64,000 nt of DNA from NCBI GenBank assembly GCA_947487765.1, contig CANKXO010000001.1:310001-374000 (forward strand), read 5' to 3'. The number at the start of each line of letters is the position of its first letter. Position 1 is the stretch's first letter. The DNA is from an uncultured Pseudomonadales bacterium. Lineage in GTDB: Bacteria; Pseudomonadota; Gammaproteobacteria; Pseudomonadales; Cellvibrionaceae. The notes beneath the pieces are model-generated. The model was not told where the DNA came from. It did not search any database and saw only the letters and a program-made list of their open reading frames with translations. A program made the translations under genes and the position numbers. Below are positions 27,337-35,068 of this stretch, piece after piece.

Positions 27337-27924
27337 ATGATGGACACTAATAGATCAATGGTCTTGGCCGGCGGTTTGAAAAAAACAATAAATTCAGAAG
27401 ATTTAATAGAATTATTTAATGGCTTGTTTCTAACCAGCACAAATACGATTCTGGTTGGCGGTGGCCATGAGCCAGAGTATATACCCGCAGATATTTCCTT
27501 CCCTAATCATAGAATAATCTTTTCGCACGATTACAGCGCCAGTGCTTTACATGAAATTGCCCATTGGTGTGTCGCAGGGGAGGCTCGTCGAAAGATGCTG
27601 GATTATGGTTATTGGTATGTACCAGATGGACGTAATGAGCAACAGCAAAATGCATTCGAGCAGGTGGAAGTTAAACCTCAGGCATTGGAGTGGTTATTTT
27701 CTGAGTCCTGTGGTCTGTCTTTTCGAGTTAGCGCAGATAATTTAGATGGAGGTACTGCGCCCAGTCTTAAGTTTAAGCAGAATATAGTTAAACAGGCTCA
27801 GGATTATTGTGTAAGCGGCTTAAATGAGAGAGCGAGCCGCTGGCTGAATACGTTGATAAGTCATTATCAGTCTAGCCAAGTTCTTCATGCTTCTCGATAT
27901 AGCTTAACAAAATTAGGTGAATGA
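27337..27924 (+). CDS. epmC: Elongation factor P hydroxylase EpmC
   Basis: A 195-residue protein with the metal-binding HEIAHWC motif (His71 region), FSHDYSASALHEIAHW, DYGYWYVPDGR and EVKPQALEWLFSESCGL, matching E. coli EpmC (YfcM). EpmC hydroxylates beta-lysylated EF-P at Lys34, which helps ribosomes through polyproline stretches. EpmA and EpmB, which act before it, are not in the window. The last codons overlap the start of the next gene (ATGA), so it is coupled to the exonuclease gene, and both precede pdxB. Confidence 0.92.
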   Translation: MMDTNRSMVLAGGLKKTINSEDLIELFNGLFLTSTNTILVGGGHEPEYIPADISFPNHRIIFSHDYSASALHEIAHWCVAGEARRKMLDYGYWYVPDGRNEQQQNAFEQVEVKPQALEWLFSESCGLSFRVSADNLDGGTAPSLKFKQNIVKQAQDYCVSGLNERASRWLNTLISHYQSSQVLHASRYSLTKLGE

Positions 27925-28865
27925 TGACGGCAAGCCATACCAAGGAGGCAAAGCCAGCGTTATTAATTGATGCTTCTATTTTTATATTCCAATATTATTT
28001 TTCATTGCCCGACAATTGGTATAGTGAGGAAGATAGCTGGCCAACAGCTGCAGTTTATGGATACAGTACGTTTCTAATACGCTTGATCAGTGAGCAGCGC
28101 CCTGAACGTATTGCGGCATGCTTTGATGAAAGTCTCGAAACCTGTTTTCGCAATGATATCTACCCTGATTATAAGTGCAGTCGCGCCTTGCCGGATGAAG
28201 CCTTGGCTTTTCAACTGTCAGCCTGCCGAAGGGTTACTGATTTATTGGGTATAAATACTTATGGTAGTAAAACTCATGAAGCGGACGATTTATTAGGGAG
28301 CTTATATCAGCGATTAACACGCTCGCCTTCTCCTATTGCGGTATTGACTCGGGATAAGGACCTTGCTCAGTTGTTGAGGCGTAAGCAGGATTTTTTATGG
28401 GATTATTTATCAAAGGATAGTTTGTCACCGCAAAGCGAAACCACTGGGAGAAAACTTTACGATACTGATATCCACCAAAAATTTGGTGTGGCACCTGACC
28501 AAATGATCGACTTTTTAGCATTGGTGGGCGATGCTAGCGACGATATTCCGGGAGTACCAGGTATAGGCAATAAAACGGCACAAGCGTTGTTGGCTCATTA
28601 TGTTTCGATAGAGCAATTGTTTAGCAATATAGACGCCTTACCTTCACTACCTATTCGTGGTGCAAAGACATTGGGTAGTAAAATTCTAGAATACCGGGAA
28701 CAGATACACGTCGCTCAACAATTAGCAACTATCGTTGTTAATTTGCCATTGATTCAAAGTGTTAGTGAATTAGCATTAGCAGAACCGAAGTGGACATTAT
28801 TAGAGCAGTTTTGTACGTCTATGGGTTTCCCTAAACTATTCCAACGAATGAAAATGAATATATAA
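27921..28865 (+). CDS. 5'-3' exonuclease (Pol I N-terminal/flap-endonuclease family)
   Basis: A 314-residue protein with the PIN-like core of T5/Taq-type 5' nucleases. Conserved acidic sites are LLIDASIF (start), CFDESLETCFRNDIYPDYK, THEADDLLGSL, LTRDKDLAQLL and, at the helix-3-turn-helix, DDIPGVPGIGNKTAQALL. All the metal-binding aspartates of the family seem to be present. It is longer than E. coli Xni and lacks polymerase domains, so it acts as a standalone nuclease; the exact physiological role (primer removal, flap cleavage) is not clear. It overlaps epmC and is 22 bases from pdxB. Confidence 0.82.
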   Translation: MMTASHTKEAKPALLIDASIFIFQYYFSLPDNWYSEEDSWPTAAVYGYSTFLIRLISEQRPERIAACFDESLETCFRNDIYPDYKCSRALPDEALAFQLSACRRVTDLLGINTYGSKTHEADDLLGSLYQRLTRSPSPIAVLTRDKDLAQLLRRKQDFLWDYLSKDSLSPQSETTGRKLYDTDIHQKFGVAPDQMIDFLALVGDASDDIPGVPGIGNKTAQALLAHYVSIEQLFSNIDALPSLPIRGAKTLGSKILEYREQIHVAQQLATIVVNLPLIQSVSELALAEPKWTLLEQFCTSMGFPKLFQRMKMNI

Positions 28866-28887
28866 CCGCACTACCGGAAAATAATGA

Positions 28888-29997
28888 ATGAAAATTGTTG
28901 CAGATCAGAATATCCCTTTAGCTAACGAGTTGTTTAAAACGTTTGGCAGCATTCGATGCTTATCTGGAAGAGAAATCAGTACTGATGATATTGCTGATGC
29001 CGATATTTTATTGGTCCGTTCAGTTACGAATGTCGATCAAAAGTTGCTAGGAGGTAGCAAGGTAAAATTTGTAGGTAGCTGTACGATTGGTGTAGACCAT
29101 ATAGATACCGGTTATTTGAACAGCCAAAATATTCGGTGGGCAAATGCACCAGGGTGTAATGCAAATGCAGTCGTGCAATATGTATTAAGTGCAATGGCTA
29201 AAGCTAAGCCAGACTGGATGGGTAAAACGATAGGTATTATTGGTTGTGGGAATATTGGTGGTCGCTTGTATCAGCGATTGAAGAAATTAGGTATTACTTG
29301 TCTTTGTTATGATCCATTCCTCACATCAGAAGATAATGAAGATTTAGTTAGCTTCGAGGAAGTGTTGCAAGCGGACATTATTACCTGTCATACACCTCTG
29401 ACCAAAACGGGTCCATTTCCTACTTATCATCTACTTAATAATGAAGCGCTGGCAGCATTGAAGTCAGATGTGTTGCTTATTAATAGTGGCCGAGGGGCGG
29501 CTATAGATAATGAGGCTTTATTGTTTGAACTTGAAAAGCGGCCACTCAGTGTCGTGTTGGATGTATGGGAAAATGAGCCAATGGTTAATAAAGCGTTGAT
29601 AAAACATATTGTTTTAGGGACACCTCACATTGCAGGGTATAGTATTGAGGGGCGTGAACAGGGAACATTTATGATATATCAAGCGCTGTGTGATTATTTG
29701 AATGTACCTGCTGATCCTGACGCAATCAGTATATTAACCAATGATAAAGCTGGCATTAGTAAAAGCGCTGAAGATGCTATAGAAAATAATAGCCTTGATA
29801 CCAGTGAAAAATTTAATCAGTTACTCTTGTCATGTTACGCTATTGATGGTGATGATAAGCGCCTTCGGCAAGTCGATAATTTTGATGGTTTGAGGAAAAA
29901 CTATATTTCACGTCGAGAATATAGCCATTTTATATTGCCTAAGTCTTCACATGAATCATCGCTAAATCATTGGTTTAGTACGGTCATGGGTGTTTAA
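28888..29997 (+). CDS. pdxB: Erythronate-4-phosphate dehydrogenase
   Basis: A 369-residue D-2-hydroxyacid dehydrogenase family enzyme. The N-terminus MKIVADQNIPLANELF is typical of PdxB; the Rossmann motif is GIIGCGNIGGRL, the catalytic residues are in INSGRGAAIDN (Arg), DVWENEP (Glu) and GTPHIAGYS (His), and the C-terminal extension (after about 280) is the PdxB-specific dimerisation domain. It oxidises 4-phospho-D-erythronate on the route to pyridoxal 5'-phosphate. The gene follows the exonuclease with a short gap. Confidence 0.95.
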   Translation: MKIVADQNIPLANELFKTFGSIRCLSGREISTDDIADADILLVRSVTNVDQKLLGGSKVKFVGSCTIGVDHIDTGYLNSQNIRWANAPGCNANAVVQYVLSAMAKAKPDWMGKTIGIIGCGNIGGRLYQRLKKLGITCLCYDPFLTSEDNEDLVSFEEVLQADIITCHTPLTKTGPFPTYHLLNNEALAALKSDVLLINSGRGAAIDNEALLFELEKRPLSVVLDVWENEPMVNKALIKHIVLGTPHIAGYSIEGREQGTFMIYQALCDYLNVPADPDAISILTNDKAGISKSAEDAIENNSLDTSEKFNQLLLSCYAIDGDDKRLRQVDNFDGLRKNYISRREYSHFILPKSSHESSLNHWFSTVMGV

Positions 29998-30032
29998 TAT
30001 AATAATTTTTAATACGGCTAATTAAATAAGTT

Positions 30033-30539
30033 ATGTCTACACAAGCTCGCCTTTTTGCACGTTACCTTAATGATTTGCCTGCAGGTAAATTAGAATGGAT
30101 TGGTTTACGACCTGAACGTAAAGTGCCTATGAAAATTGTCGATGAGGTTGAAGCTATCGAGGGTTTAGGTTTGGCTGGAGATCGTCGTTGCCGTGGAACA
30201 CCGGGTTCTGCTCGTCAAGCTACTATTATTAGTGTTGAATATATTAATATTATTTCGCGCTTATTAAAAAGAGATGAAATCTCCCCATCACTGCTACGGC
30301 GTAATTTAGTGGTATCGGGGATTAACTTAACGGCGCTTAGGCATCAACGTTTCCAAATTGGTAGCGCAATTTTTGAAGCAACTGCATTGTGCCATCCTTG
30401 CTTAAGGATGGAGCAAGCTTTGGGTAAGCATGGCGTTGCTGCAATGTTAGGGCATGGGGGTTTATGTGCAAGAATTACACAGAGTGGCTCACTAAAAACA
30501 GGGGACGACGTTATTCATTTGGGACCTGTTTTGTCGTGA
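30033..30539 (+). CDS. MOSC-domain protein
   Basis: A 168-residue MOSC (molybdenum cofactor sulfurase C-terminal) protein. Landmarks are EGLGLAGDRRCRGTPGSARQ, SLLRRNLVVSGINL and the conserved cysteine region ATALCHPCLRMEQALG. MOSC proteins carry sulfur or reduce N-hydroxylated compounds with a Mo cofactor. Standalone members like this (YiiM-related or shorter) are commonly of unknown substrate. The gene lies between pdxB and trmO on the same strand with short gaps. Confidence 0.78.
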   Translation: MSTQARLFARYLNDLPAGKLEWIGLRPERKVPMKIVDEVEAIEGLGLAGDRRCRGTPGSARQATIISVEYINIISRLLKRDEISPSLLRRNLVVSGINLTALRHQRFQIGSAIFEATALCHPCLRMEQALGKHGVAAMLGHGGLCARITQSGSLKTGDDVIHLGPVLS

Positions 30540-30563
30540 CTATTCGCCGGTTAAAATAATGTT

Positions 30564-31280
30564 ATGTATGAAGTTGAGCCGCTAGGCTATATCAATACCT
30601 GTTTCCCTGAGAAATTTGGTATTCCTCGACAATCTTTATTGTCGCCAAGTGCAAAAGGCCAATTACTATTGCTGCCTCCTTATAATGATTCCGATTGTGT
30701 CGATGGTTTAGAGCATGTTAGCCATCTTTGGCTAACATTCCTATTCCATCAACATATCGATCAAGGCTGGAAATCCAAAGTGCGCCCGCCAAGATTGGGA
30801 GGTAATAAAAAACTGGGTGTTTTTACAACCCGCAGTTCCTTTCGCCCAAACCATCTTGGACTATCTGTTGTTAAGTTAGATAAAGTAGATGTCAATAATG
30901 GGCAGGTTGTGTTGTACTTGTCGGGTGTAGATTTACTTGATGGTACACCGGTTGTCGATATAAAGCCTTATGTCCCTTATGTCGACTGCGTTACTGATGC
31001 AGCAAATGCTATTGCTGGGCAGCCCCCACTTTTGTTGGATGTTACTTTTTCGGCACAGGCAGATAGTTTTTGTGAAGGTTATAGTGAAAATGAAAAGCTA
31101 AGGCAGTTGTTGACTGAAGTGTTGAGGCAAGATCCTAGGCCTGCCTATCAAAAAAACGATGAAAGTCGAACCTATAAAATGCGTATATTAGATGTTGATG
31201 TAGATTGGCGTTGCCGCATGATAAACGAAGAGTGTGTACTAGAAGTTGTGTCGATCGACTATGTTGTTAGTGCTAATTAA
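30564..31280 (+). CDS. trmO: tRNA (N6-threonylcarbamoyladenosine-37) N6-methyltransferase
   Basis: A 238-residue TrmO/TsaA family protein. Motifs in order are EPLGYINTCFPEKFGIPRQ, DGLEHVSHLWLTFLFH, RPPRLGGNKKLGVFTTRS, SFRPNHLGLSVVKL and GVDLLDGTPVVDIKPYVPY. TrmO methylates t6A37 of tRNA-Thr to m6t6A using SAM in an unusual beta-barrel fold. The C-terminal fifty residues form the extra domain seen in the E. coli protein. It ends five bases before a strong hairpin terminator and converges with the doxX gene. Confidence 0.92.
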   Translation: MYEVEPLGYINTCFPEKFGIPRQSLLSPSAKGQLLLLPPYNDSDCVDGLEHVSHLWLTFLFHQHIDQGWKSKVRPPRLGGNKKLGVFTTRSSFRPNHLGLSVVKLDKVDVNNGQVVLYLSGVDLLDGTPVVDIKPYVPYVDCVTDAANAIAGQPPLLLDVTFSAQADSFCEGYSENEKLRQLLTEVLRQDPRPAYQKNDESRTYKMRILDVDVDWRCRMINEECVLEVVSIDYVVSAN

Positions 31281-31284
31281 TATC

Positions 31285-31320
31285 GATAGGGTACAGGGTG
31301 TACCCTATCATCTATTTTTT
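31285..31320 (+). terminator. Rho-independent terminator after trmO
   Basis: GATAGGGTACA at 31285-31295 is perfectly complementary to TGTACCCTATC at 31299-31309 (11-bp stem, GGG loop). ATCTATTTTTT follows at 31310-31320, continuing as T-rich DNA. The T-tract is on the plus strand side, so it ends the epmC-to-trmO run. Its minus-strand reading lacks a T-tract. Confidence 0.88.
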
Positions 31321-31322
31321 AT

Positions 31323-31793
31323 TTATTTTTTCAGAACTATATTATCTAAAGCAATTTTCCCACCGCCATATTTCATTAAATAGAGCAATGGTAGTACCCA
31401 GTAAACGTGCACTGTCCACCATGCATCAGGATAGACAAAAAACTGAATCACCATCGTCATAAGGAATAAACCTAACGCAGCAAAGCGAGTGAAAAAGCCT
31501 AGCAATATCATTATCGACAAAAAGAATTCACCGAAGGTGCCCATATAAGCAGCGAGCGTAGTAGGAATAAGAGGGATACCATATTCAAAATCGAATAGTA
31601 AAAAAGTATTATCTGTTACATTCCAAAAAGCAAAATGCTGGCCTGCAATTGTCCACCCTGCAATTTTAGTTTGCACTGCGAACCAAAATACCTTGAATAT
31701 AACTAAACGCATCGCTAAGTTAACACACCATTCGGGTATGCTGGATAATATGCCATCAATAGGTGAAAGAATTTTTCGGACGATGTTTTTCAT
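31323..31793 (-). CDS. DoxX-family membrane protein of the bufferin operon
   Basis: A 156-residue protein with four membrane helices (about 24-44, 70-92, 98-118, 125-142) and the DoxX pattern LAAYMGTFGEFFLSIMILLGFFTRFAA (seen as two pieces around residues 80-105). DoxX proteins occur as the fourth gene of many bufferin and MNIO operons; their role is not settled, possibly redox or quinone-linked. It starts 64 bases after bufC. It ends just beyond the trmO terminator region. Confidence 0.82.
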   Translation of the reverse strand: MKNIVRKILSPIDGILSSIPEWCVNLAMRLVIFKVFWFAVQTKIAGWTIAGQHFAFWNVTDNTFLLFDFEYGIPLIPTTLAAYMGTFGEFFLSIMILLGFFTRFAALGLFLMTMVIQFFVYPDAWWTVHVYWVLPLLYLMKYGGGKIALDNIVLKK

Positions 31794-31857
31794 ATTGCTT
31801 TACTTTTCCTTTCTATAATATTTGTATTATTTAGTTAAATTAGTGTTAATTTAGTAG

Positions 31858-32688
31858 CTAATAGTGTTGAGTTATTAATTGTGAAAAAAAACCATTTTGA
31901 ATGCCTAAGGCAATGGCAGACGAAATATCAAACTTATTTTTTTCATCAATATTACTTTTGCTAACCTCATCTTCATAAGCATAAGTTGCTGATTCACTTA
32001 TCGTCATTTGATTACTTAATGCATCATAAAAACGGTAAGTCCCTTGATCAACATTAAATACATGGCACTCATAATCGTATCTGACAATAATTGCTGACTC
32101 AGGTTCATTAAGGTGAATATCACCTTCATTCTCAATATTATGGTGATTCGCTTGCCATATCTGAAATATAGGGAAGATGGAATCTACCATGGTAAGTGAT
32201 GGGTGCAGTATAACGGTGGACTGTTCGAATGTACTTGCATCGACGACTCCAAAGTCTGTCGGTGTTAATATTGCTTTATCTGCTGCATGGTATGCTTTAT
32301 GGCGGGCAAGCTCAAGTTGAGCGATATCAGTAAGATAAGGCATGGTTTGCGTATGCTCGAAAGAGGCCAAGAAAGCAGGGAATTGTTCGCCAAAATACAC
32401 CATTGCTGCTTGGGTAGGCGGATATTGACGAATATAGATAGATGCTGTCCCATTGAAAAAGTCATCGCCAACCAATTTTTTAATAACAGGGTATAAATCG
32501 CCAAGTGCTTGGCTTAGAGAATAGAAAACATTATTTTGATAAATAGCAAAACGCTGTTGTTGATGCTTCTCTTCCGTTGTCAGTGTTTCAGCTAAAGTTT
32601 TTGATAATCCATCAAACAAGGATTGTGTAAATAAAGTTTGCCATTGCTTGGCTGTTATATCTTTTGAGGCGTTATCTATACTACTCAC
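31858..32688 (-). CDS. bufC: BufC/HvfC-like MNIO partner protein (DUF2063)
   Basis: A 276-residue soluble protein. The N-terminal domain (about 15-105) has the DUF2063 pattern: FTQSLFDGLSKTL, RFAIYQNNVFYSLSQALGDLYPVIKKLVGDDFF and YPPTQAAMVYFGEQFPAFLA (each shown in part). Its partners elsewhere bind the precursor peptide and the MNIO enzyme, so it is expected to deliver BufA to BufB. It overlaps bufB by eight bases, indicating translational coupling and near-equal expression. The C-terminal half is variable, as in the family. Confidence 0.85.
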   Translation of the reverse strand: MSSIDNASKDITAKQWQTLFTQSLFDGLSKTLAETLTTEEKHQQQRFAIYQNNVFYSLSQALGDLYPVIKKLVGDDFFNGTASIYIRQYPPTQAAMVYFGEQFPAFLASFEHTQTMPYLTDIAQLELARHKAYHAADKAILTPTDFGVVDASTFEQSTVILHPSLTMVDSIFPIFQIWQANHHNIENEGDIHLNEPESAIIVRYDYECHVFNVDQGTYRFYDALSNQMTISESATYAYEDEVSKSNIDEKNKFDISSAIALGIQNGFFSQLITQHY

Positions 32689-33553
32689 AATTGACCCTCT
32701 CTAGTGACAGGTCCGTCATGATTTTTTCTGCTTTTTTTGCTTCACCCAATAAAATGGAAAAATCAGGAATGTTAGTGTCCCATTCAATAAGAACGGGTAC
32801 CGGTTTTTGTATTCTTTCTAATGTCTCTGAGAATAACTGCCAAACATCGTCAATAATAGCTGAACCATGATCATCGATAAGGACTGTCTCGTTATCTATT
32901 ATATCTTGTGCGTGCCCAGCTAAATGTATTTCCCCAACATGCTCAAGTGGGTAGTCATTCATATATTCGTTGCAATCATACTTTTGATTGTTGGCAGAGA
33001 CGTAGACGTTGTTGATATCAAGTAGTAGACCGCAACCGGTTTGTCGAACAATTTCACGTAAAAAATCGGTTTCTGATATTGCTTTGGTTTTTAACTCAAG
33101 TTCAATACCAAGATAAACAGACGGATTTTCAATAAGGATGGTGCGTTGTAGTTTGTCTTGAACCTTATTGATGTTATTGATAACAATATTTAGAAATTCA
33201 TCGGTATAAGGAACGGGTAATAAGTCATTTAGAAAAATACTATTTGAATGACTCCAGGCTAAGTGTTCAGAGACTTGCGCCGGTTGATGGCGTTTAACAA
33301 CCTTTGCCAGAGCATTTAAATGTTCTGGGTCTACACCCTCTGCACTACCCAGTGACAATCCGACGCCATGCATGGAAAGAGGATAATGTTTGTGAATTTC
33401 TGATAAAAAATAATGGGGCAAGCCACCATCACCCATATAATTTTCTGGATGCACTTCAAACCAACCAATATCAGGTTGGGTATCAATAATTTCCTGGTAG
33501 TGCTGGGCTTTTAATCCAACACCTACAGAATTTGGAAGTGTATTTCTAGGCAT
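32681..33553 (-). CDS. bufB: MNIO-family (DUF692) peptide-modifying oxidase BufB
   Basis: A 290-residue TIM-barrel protein of the multinuclear non-haem iron oxidative family. Candidate metal ligands lie in SMHGVGLSLGS, SEHLAWS, ILIENPSVY, LLLDINNVYVSA, GEIHLAGHAQD, DDHGSAI and VLIEWDTNIP, the normal order of His, Glu, Asp and Asn ligands for two or three iron ions. Family members convert cysteines of small precursor peptides, for example to 5-thiooxazole in bufferins. The adjacent bufA and bufC genes make this assignment strong. The start is ATG at 33553, 126 bases after bufA, with a hairpin in the gap. Confidence 0.9.
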   Translation of the reverse strand: MPRNTLPNSVGVGLKAQHYQEIIDTQPDIGWFEVHPENYMGDGGLPHYFLSEIHKHYPLSMHGVGLSLGSAEGVDPEHLNALAKVVKRHQPAQVSEHLAWSHSNSIFLNDLLPVPYTDEFLNIVINNINKVQDKLQRTILIENPSVYLGIELELKTKAISETDFLREIVRQTGCGLLLDINNVYVSANNQKYDCNEYMNDYPLEHVGEIHLAGHAQDIIDNETVLIDDHGSAIIDDVWQLFSETLERIQKPVPVLIEWDTNIPDFSILLGEAKKAEKIMTDLSLERVNCE

Positions 33554-33617
33554 TTAATCAGGCTAAATTAAGCAGTGTTAATTATTCTATCATTGTGAAT
33601 GATTAACTAGCTATTAT

Positions 33618-33641
33618 AAAAAAGCCGGCGAAAACGCCGGC
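33618..33641 (-). terminator. Intrinsic terminator/attenuator between bufA and bufB
   Basis: GCCGGCG at 33624-33630 and CGCCGGC at 33635-33641 form a perfect 7-bp GC-rich stem with a four-base loop. Read on the minus strand it is followed directly by six T (A-run 33618-33623 on the plus strand). It therefore lies downstream of bufA and upstream of bufB on the operon strand, expected to make the precursor transcript more abundant than the enzyme transcripts. Confidence 0.85.
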
Positions 33642-33679
33642 AACAGGGTTGGGTAAGTAACTACTACTAGAACGATGAC

Positions 33680-33964
33680 TTAACCAGGGAGATTGTTATC
33701 AGTTGGCTCTAATGTACCGCCAACTAATTTTGCACACGTACCTTTAGGGACAAACATCCAAGCATTACCTTGCGCATCGACAGTTGCTGTACCTGCGCAG
33801 CTAGTTCCAGGGCCTGCAGCGCAATCATTTTTACCTGCTTTAGAAACGCCGTAGCATTTTTCTGCTTTGTATTTTGGTCCTGCTACTGCATCATTCGCCG
33901 TTGCTAAAAAAATACCTGCGGCAATAGCGCTAGAAAGAGCGATTGATGTTTTAACTTTATTCAT
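33680..33964 (-). CDS. bufA: Bufferin precursor peptide BufA (DUF2282 family)
   Basis: A 94-residue exported precursor. The signal peptide ends near DAVA-G (cleavage after Ala28). The mature peptide has four cysteines: Cys37 (EKCYGV), Cys48 (KNDCAAG), Cys56 (TSCAG) and Cys77 (KGTCAKL). The EKCYGV[10 protein letters not shown] core is the DUF2282/bufferin-1 signature. In characterised members the inner cysteines are modified by the MNIO enzyme and the peptide binds copper in the periplasm. The ATG at 33964 is chosen because it starts a good signal peptide after GGAG; an in-frame extension reaches 34072 but runs through the promoter. Confidence 0.9.
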   Translation of the reverse strand: MNKVKTSIALSSAIAAGIFLATANDAVAGPKYKAEKCYGVSKAGKNDCAAGPGTSCAGTATVDAQGNAWMFVPKGTCAKLVGGTLEPTDNNLPG

Positions 33965-34007
33965 GGTTGTCTCCATAAGTGTTAAGATAATAATAAATAA
34001 TATTAAT

Positions 34008-34066
34008 AGTGTCTCTATATAAAGTGCCTCTGTATAAAATGTAGTAGAGGCTAGACTCACTATCAA
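34008..34066 (-). promoter_or_regulatory. bufA promoter with tandem 15-bp repeat
   Basis: On the minus strand TTGATA (34061-34066) and TACATT (34038-34043) are separated by 17 bases, a fair sigma-70 match. Immediately downstream, two 15-bp direct repeats of AGTGYCTCTRTATAA (plus-strand reading) lie at 34008-34022 and 34023-34037 with two differences. The repeat overlaps the expected start site and leader, so it may be a regulator site. Both assignments come from inspection. Confidence 0.55.
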
Positions 34067-34171
34067 TGACATAACTCTCAGATATTACAAATAATTAAAA
34101 GTTCATATTTAATCTCTATGAAACTGATAACTAATCTTCATTAATACATCTAAAAGATTATAATTGCGCTT

Positions 34172-35068
34172 ATGACTAAACTTTTAGTTCTATCCTTATA
34201 CTTTTTTTCTCACGCTGTATTTGCTTGGGGTCCTTTAGGGCATAAAGCAATTTGTGATGCTAGTTGGCGTGCCAGTCAACAGGTTATACAGGATGAGCTT
34301 AAAAATGCGGCAAAGCGCTTAGGTTATAAAACCTTTGCTGAGTCGTGCTTGTGGCCTGACCAAGTGCGCAGACAGAAAAAGTATGCGTGGTCCAGACCCT
34401 TGCATTACATGAACGTGTCTAGGCGTAATAATAATTTGGGCGATGATCCCTGTAATGATAAACATTTATCAAAGCCAAGATGTGTATTATCGGCTATCAC
34501 TTATTACCATAAGCGCTGGCTGGATACGTCTTTATCCAGAGAAGAGCGTGATGAAGCCTTATTGCTAATGAGTCATTTTGTTGCTGATATCCATCAACCG
34601 CTCCATGTGGCTTATGCTGAAGATCGTGGTGGTACCCGTAAGCAAGTTGTTTTTGGTGGTAAACTGATGTCACTTCATAGTTTGTGGGACAGCGATATTT
34701 TGTACTGTGGGACTAGGGCTTCATGGAGAACCTTGGGCAAACAGCTGTATCGCGAGCAGGTAAATTATAAAAATTCTTCTCTATACAGCAATGATTGGGC
34801 AAGCGAGTCATTTGCACTCACGCGACGTATATATACAGGGGCGAATAAAAAGTTGCCTGATAAATATTGCGAGCAATTTCACTCTGTTGCAGTCACTCGA
34901 TTAGTCTTGGCCAGTGTTCGTTTAACAGGTTTACTGAATAGTACAGATAATAGTGAAATTGAGAGGAAGTCCAGTGGAGAGGGCGAAGCAGATGAGGTAC
35001 AATTCGCGCCCAATTTGACCAGTAAATTCAGTGCCTTATGGAAATTAATCCTTACCTTACTACCTTGA
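34172..35068 (+). CDS. Secreted S1/P1-type nuclease
   Basis: A 298-residue protein with a signal peptide (MTKLLVLSLYFFSHAVFA) cleaved before Trp19, which in this family becomes the N-terminal zinc ligand. Other zinc-site residues are in WGPLGHKAICD, PLHYMNVS, HFVADIHQPLHVAYAEDRGG and LMSLHSLWDSDI. S1/P1 enzymes cleave single-stranded nucleic acids and remove 3' phosphates, here in the periplasm or outside. The C-terminal tail (after about 260) is basic/acidic and variable. The last 31 bases overlap the start of prfB in another frame, an uncommon arrangement. Confidence 0.88.
   Translation: MTKLLVLSLYFFSHAVFAWGPLGHKAICDASWRASQQVIQDELKNAAKRLGYKTFAESCLWPDQVRRQKKYAWSRPLHYMNVSRRNNNLGDDPCNDKHLSKPRCVLSAITYYHKRWLDTSLSREERDEALLLMSHFVADIHQPLHVAYAEDRGGTRKQVVFGGKLMSLHSLWDSDILYCGTRASWRTLGKQLYREQVNYKNSSLYSNDWASESFALTRRIYTGANKKLPDKYCEQFHSVAVTRLVLASVRLTGLLNSTDNSEIERKSSGEGEADEVQFAPNLTSKFSALWKLILTLLP

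Noticed and set aside
33965-34072. 36-residue N-terminal extension of BufA.
   Set aside because: It would put extra residues before a complete signal peptide and overlaps the promoter and tandem repeat; the internal ATG with GGAG fits better.
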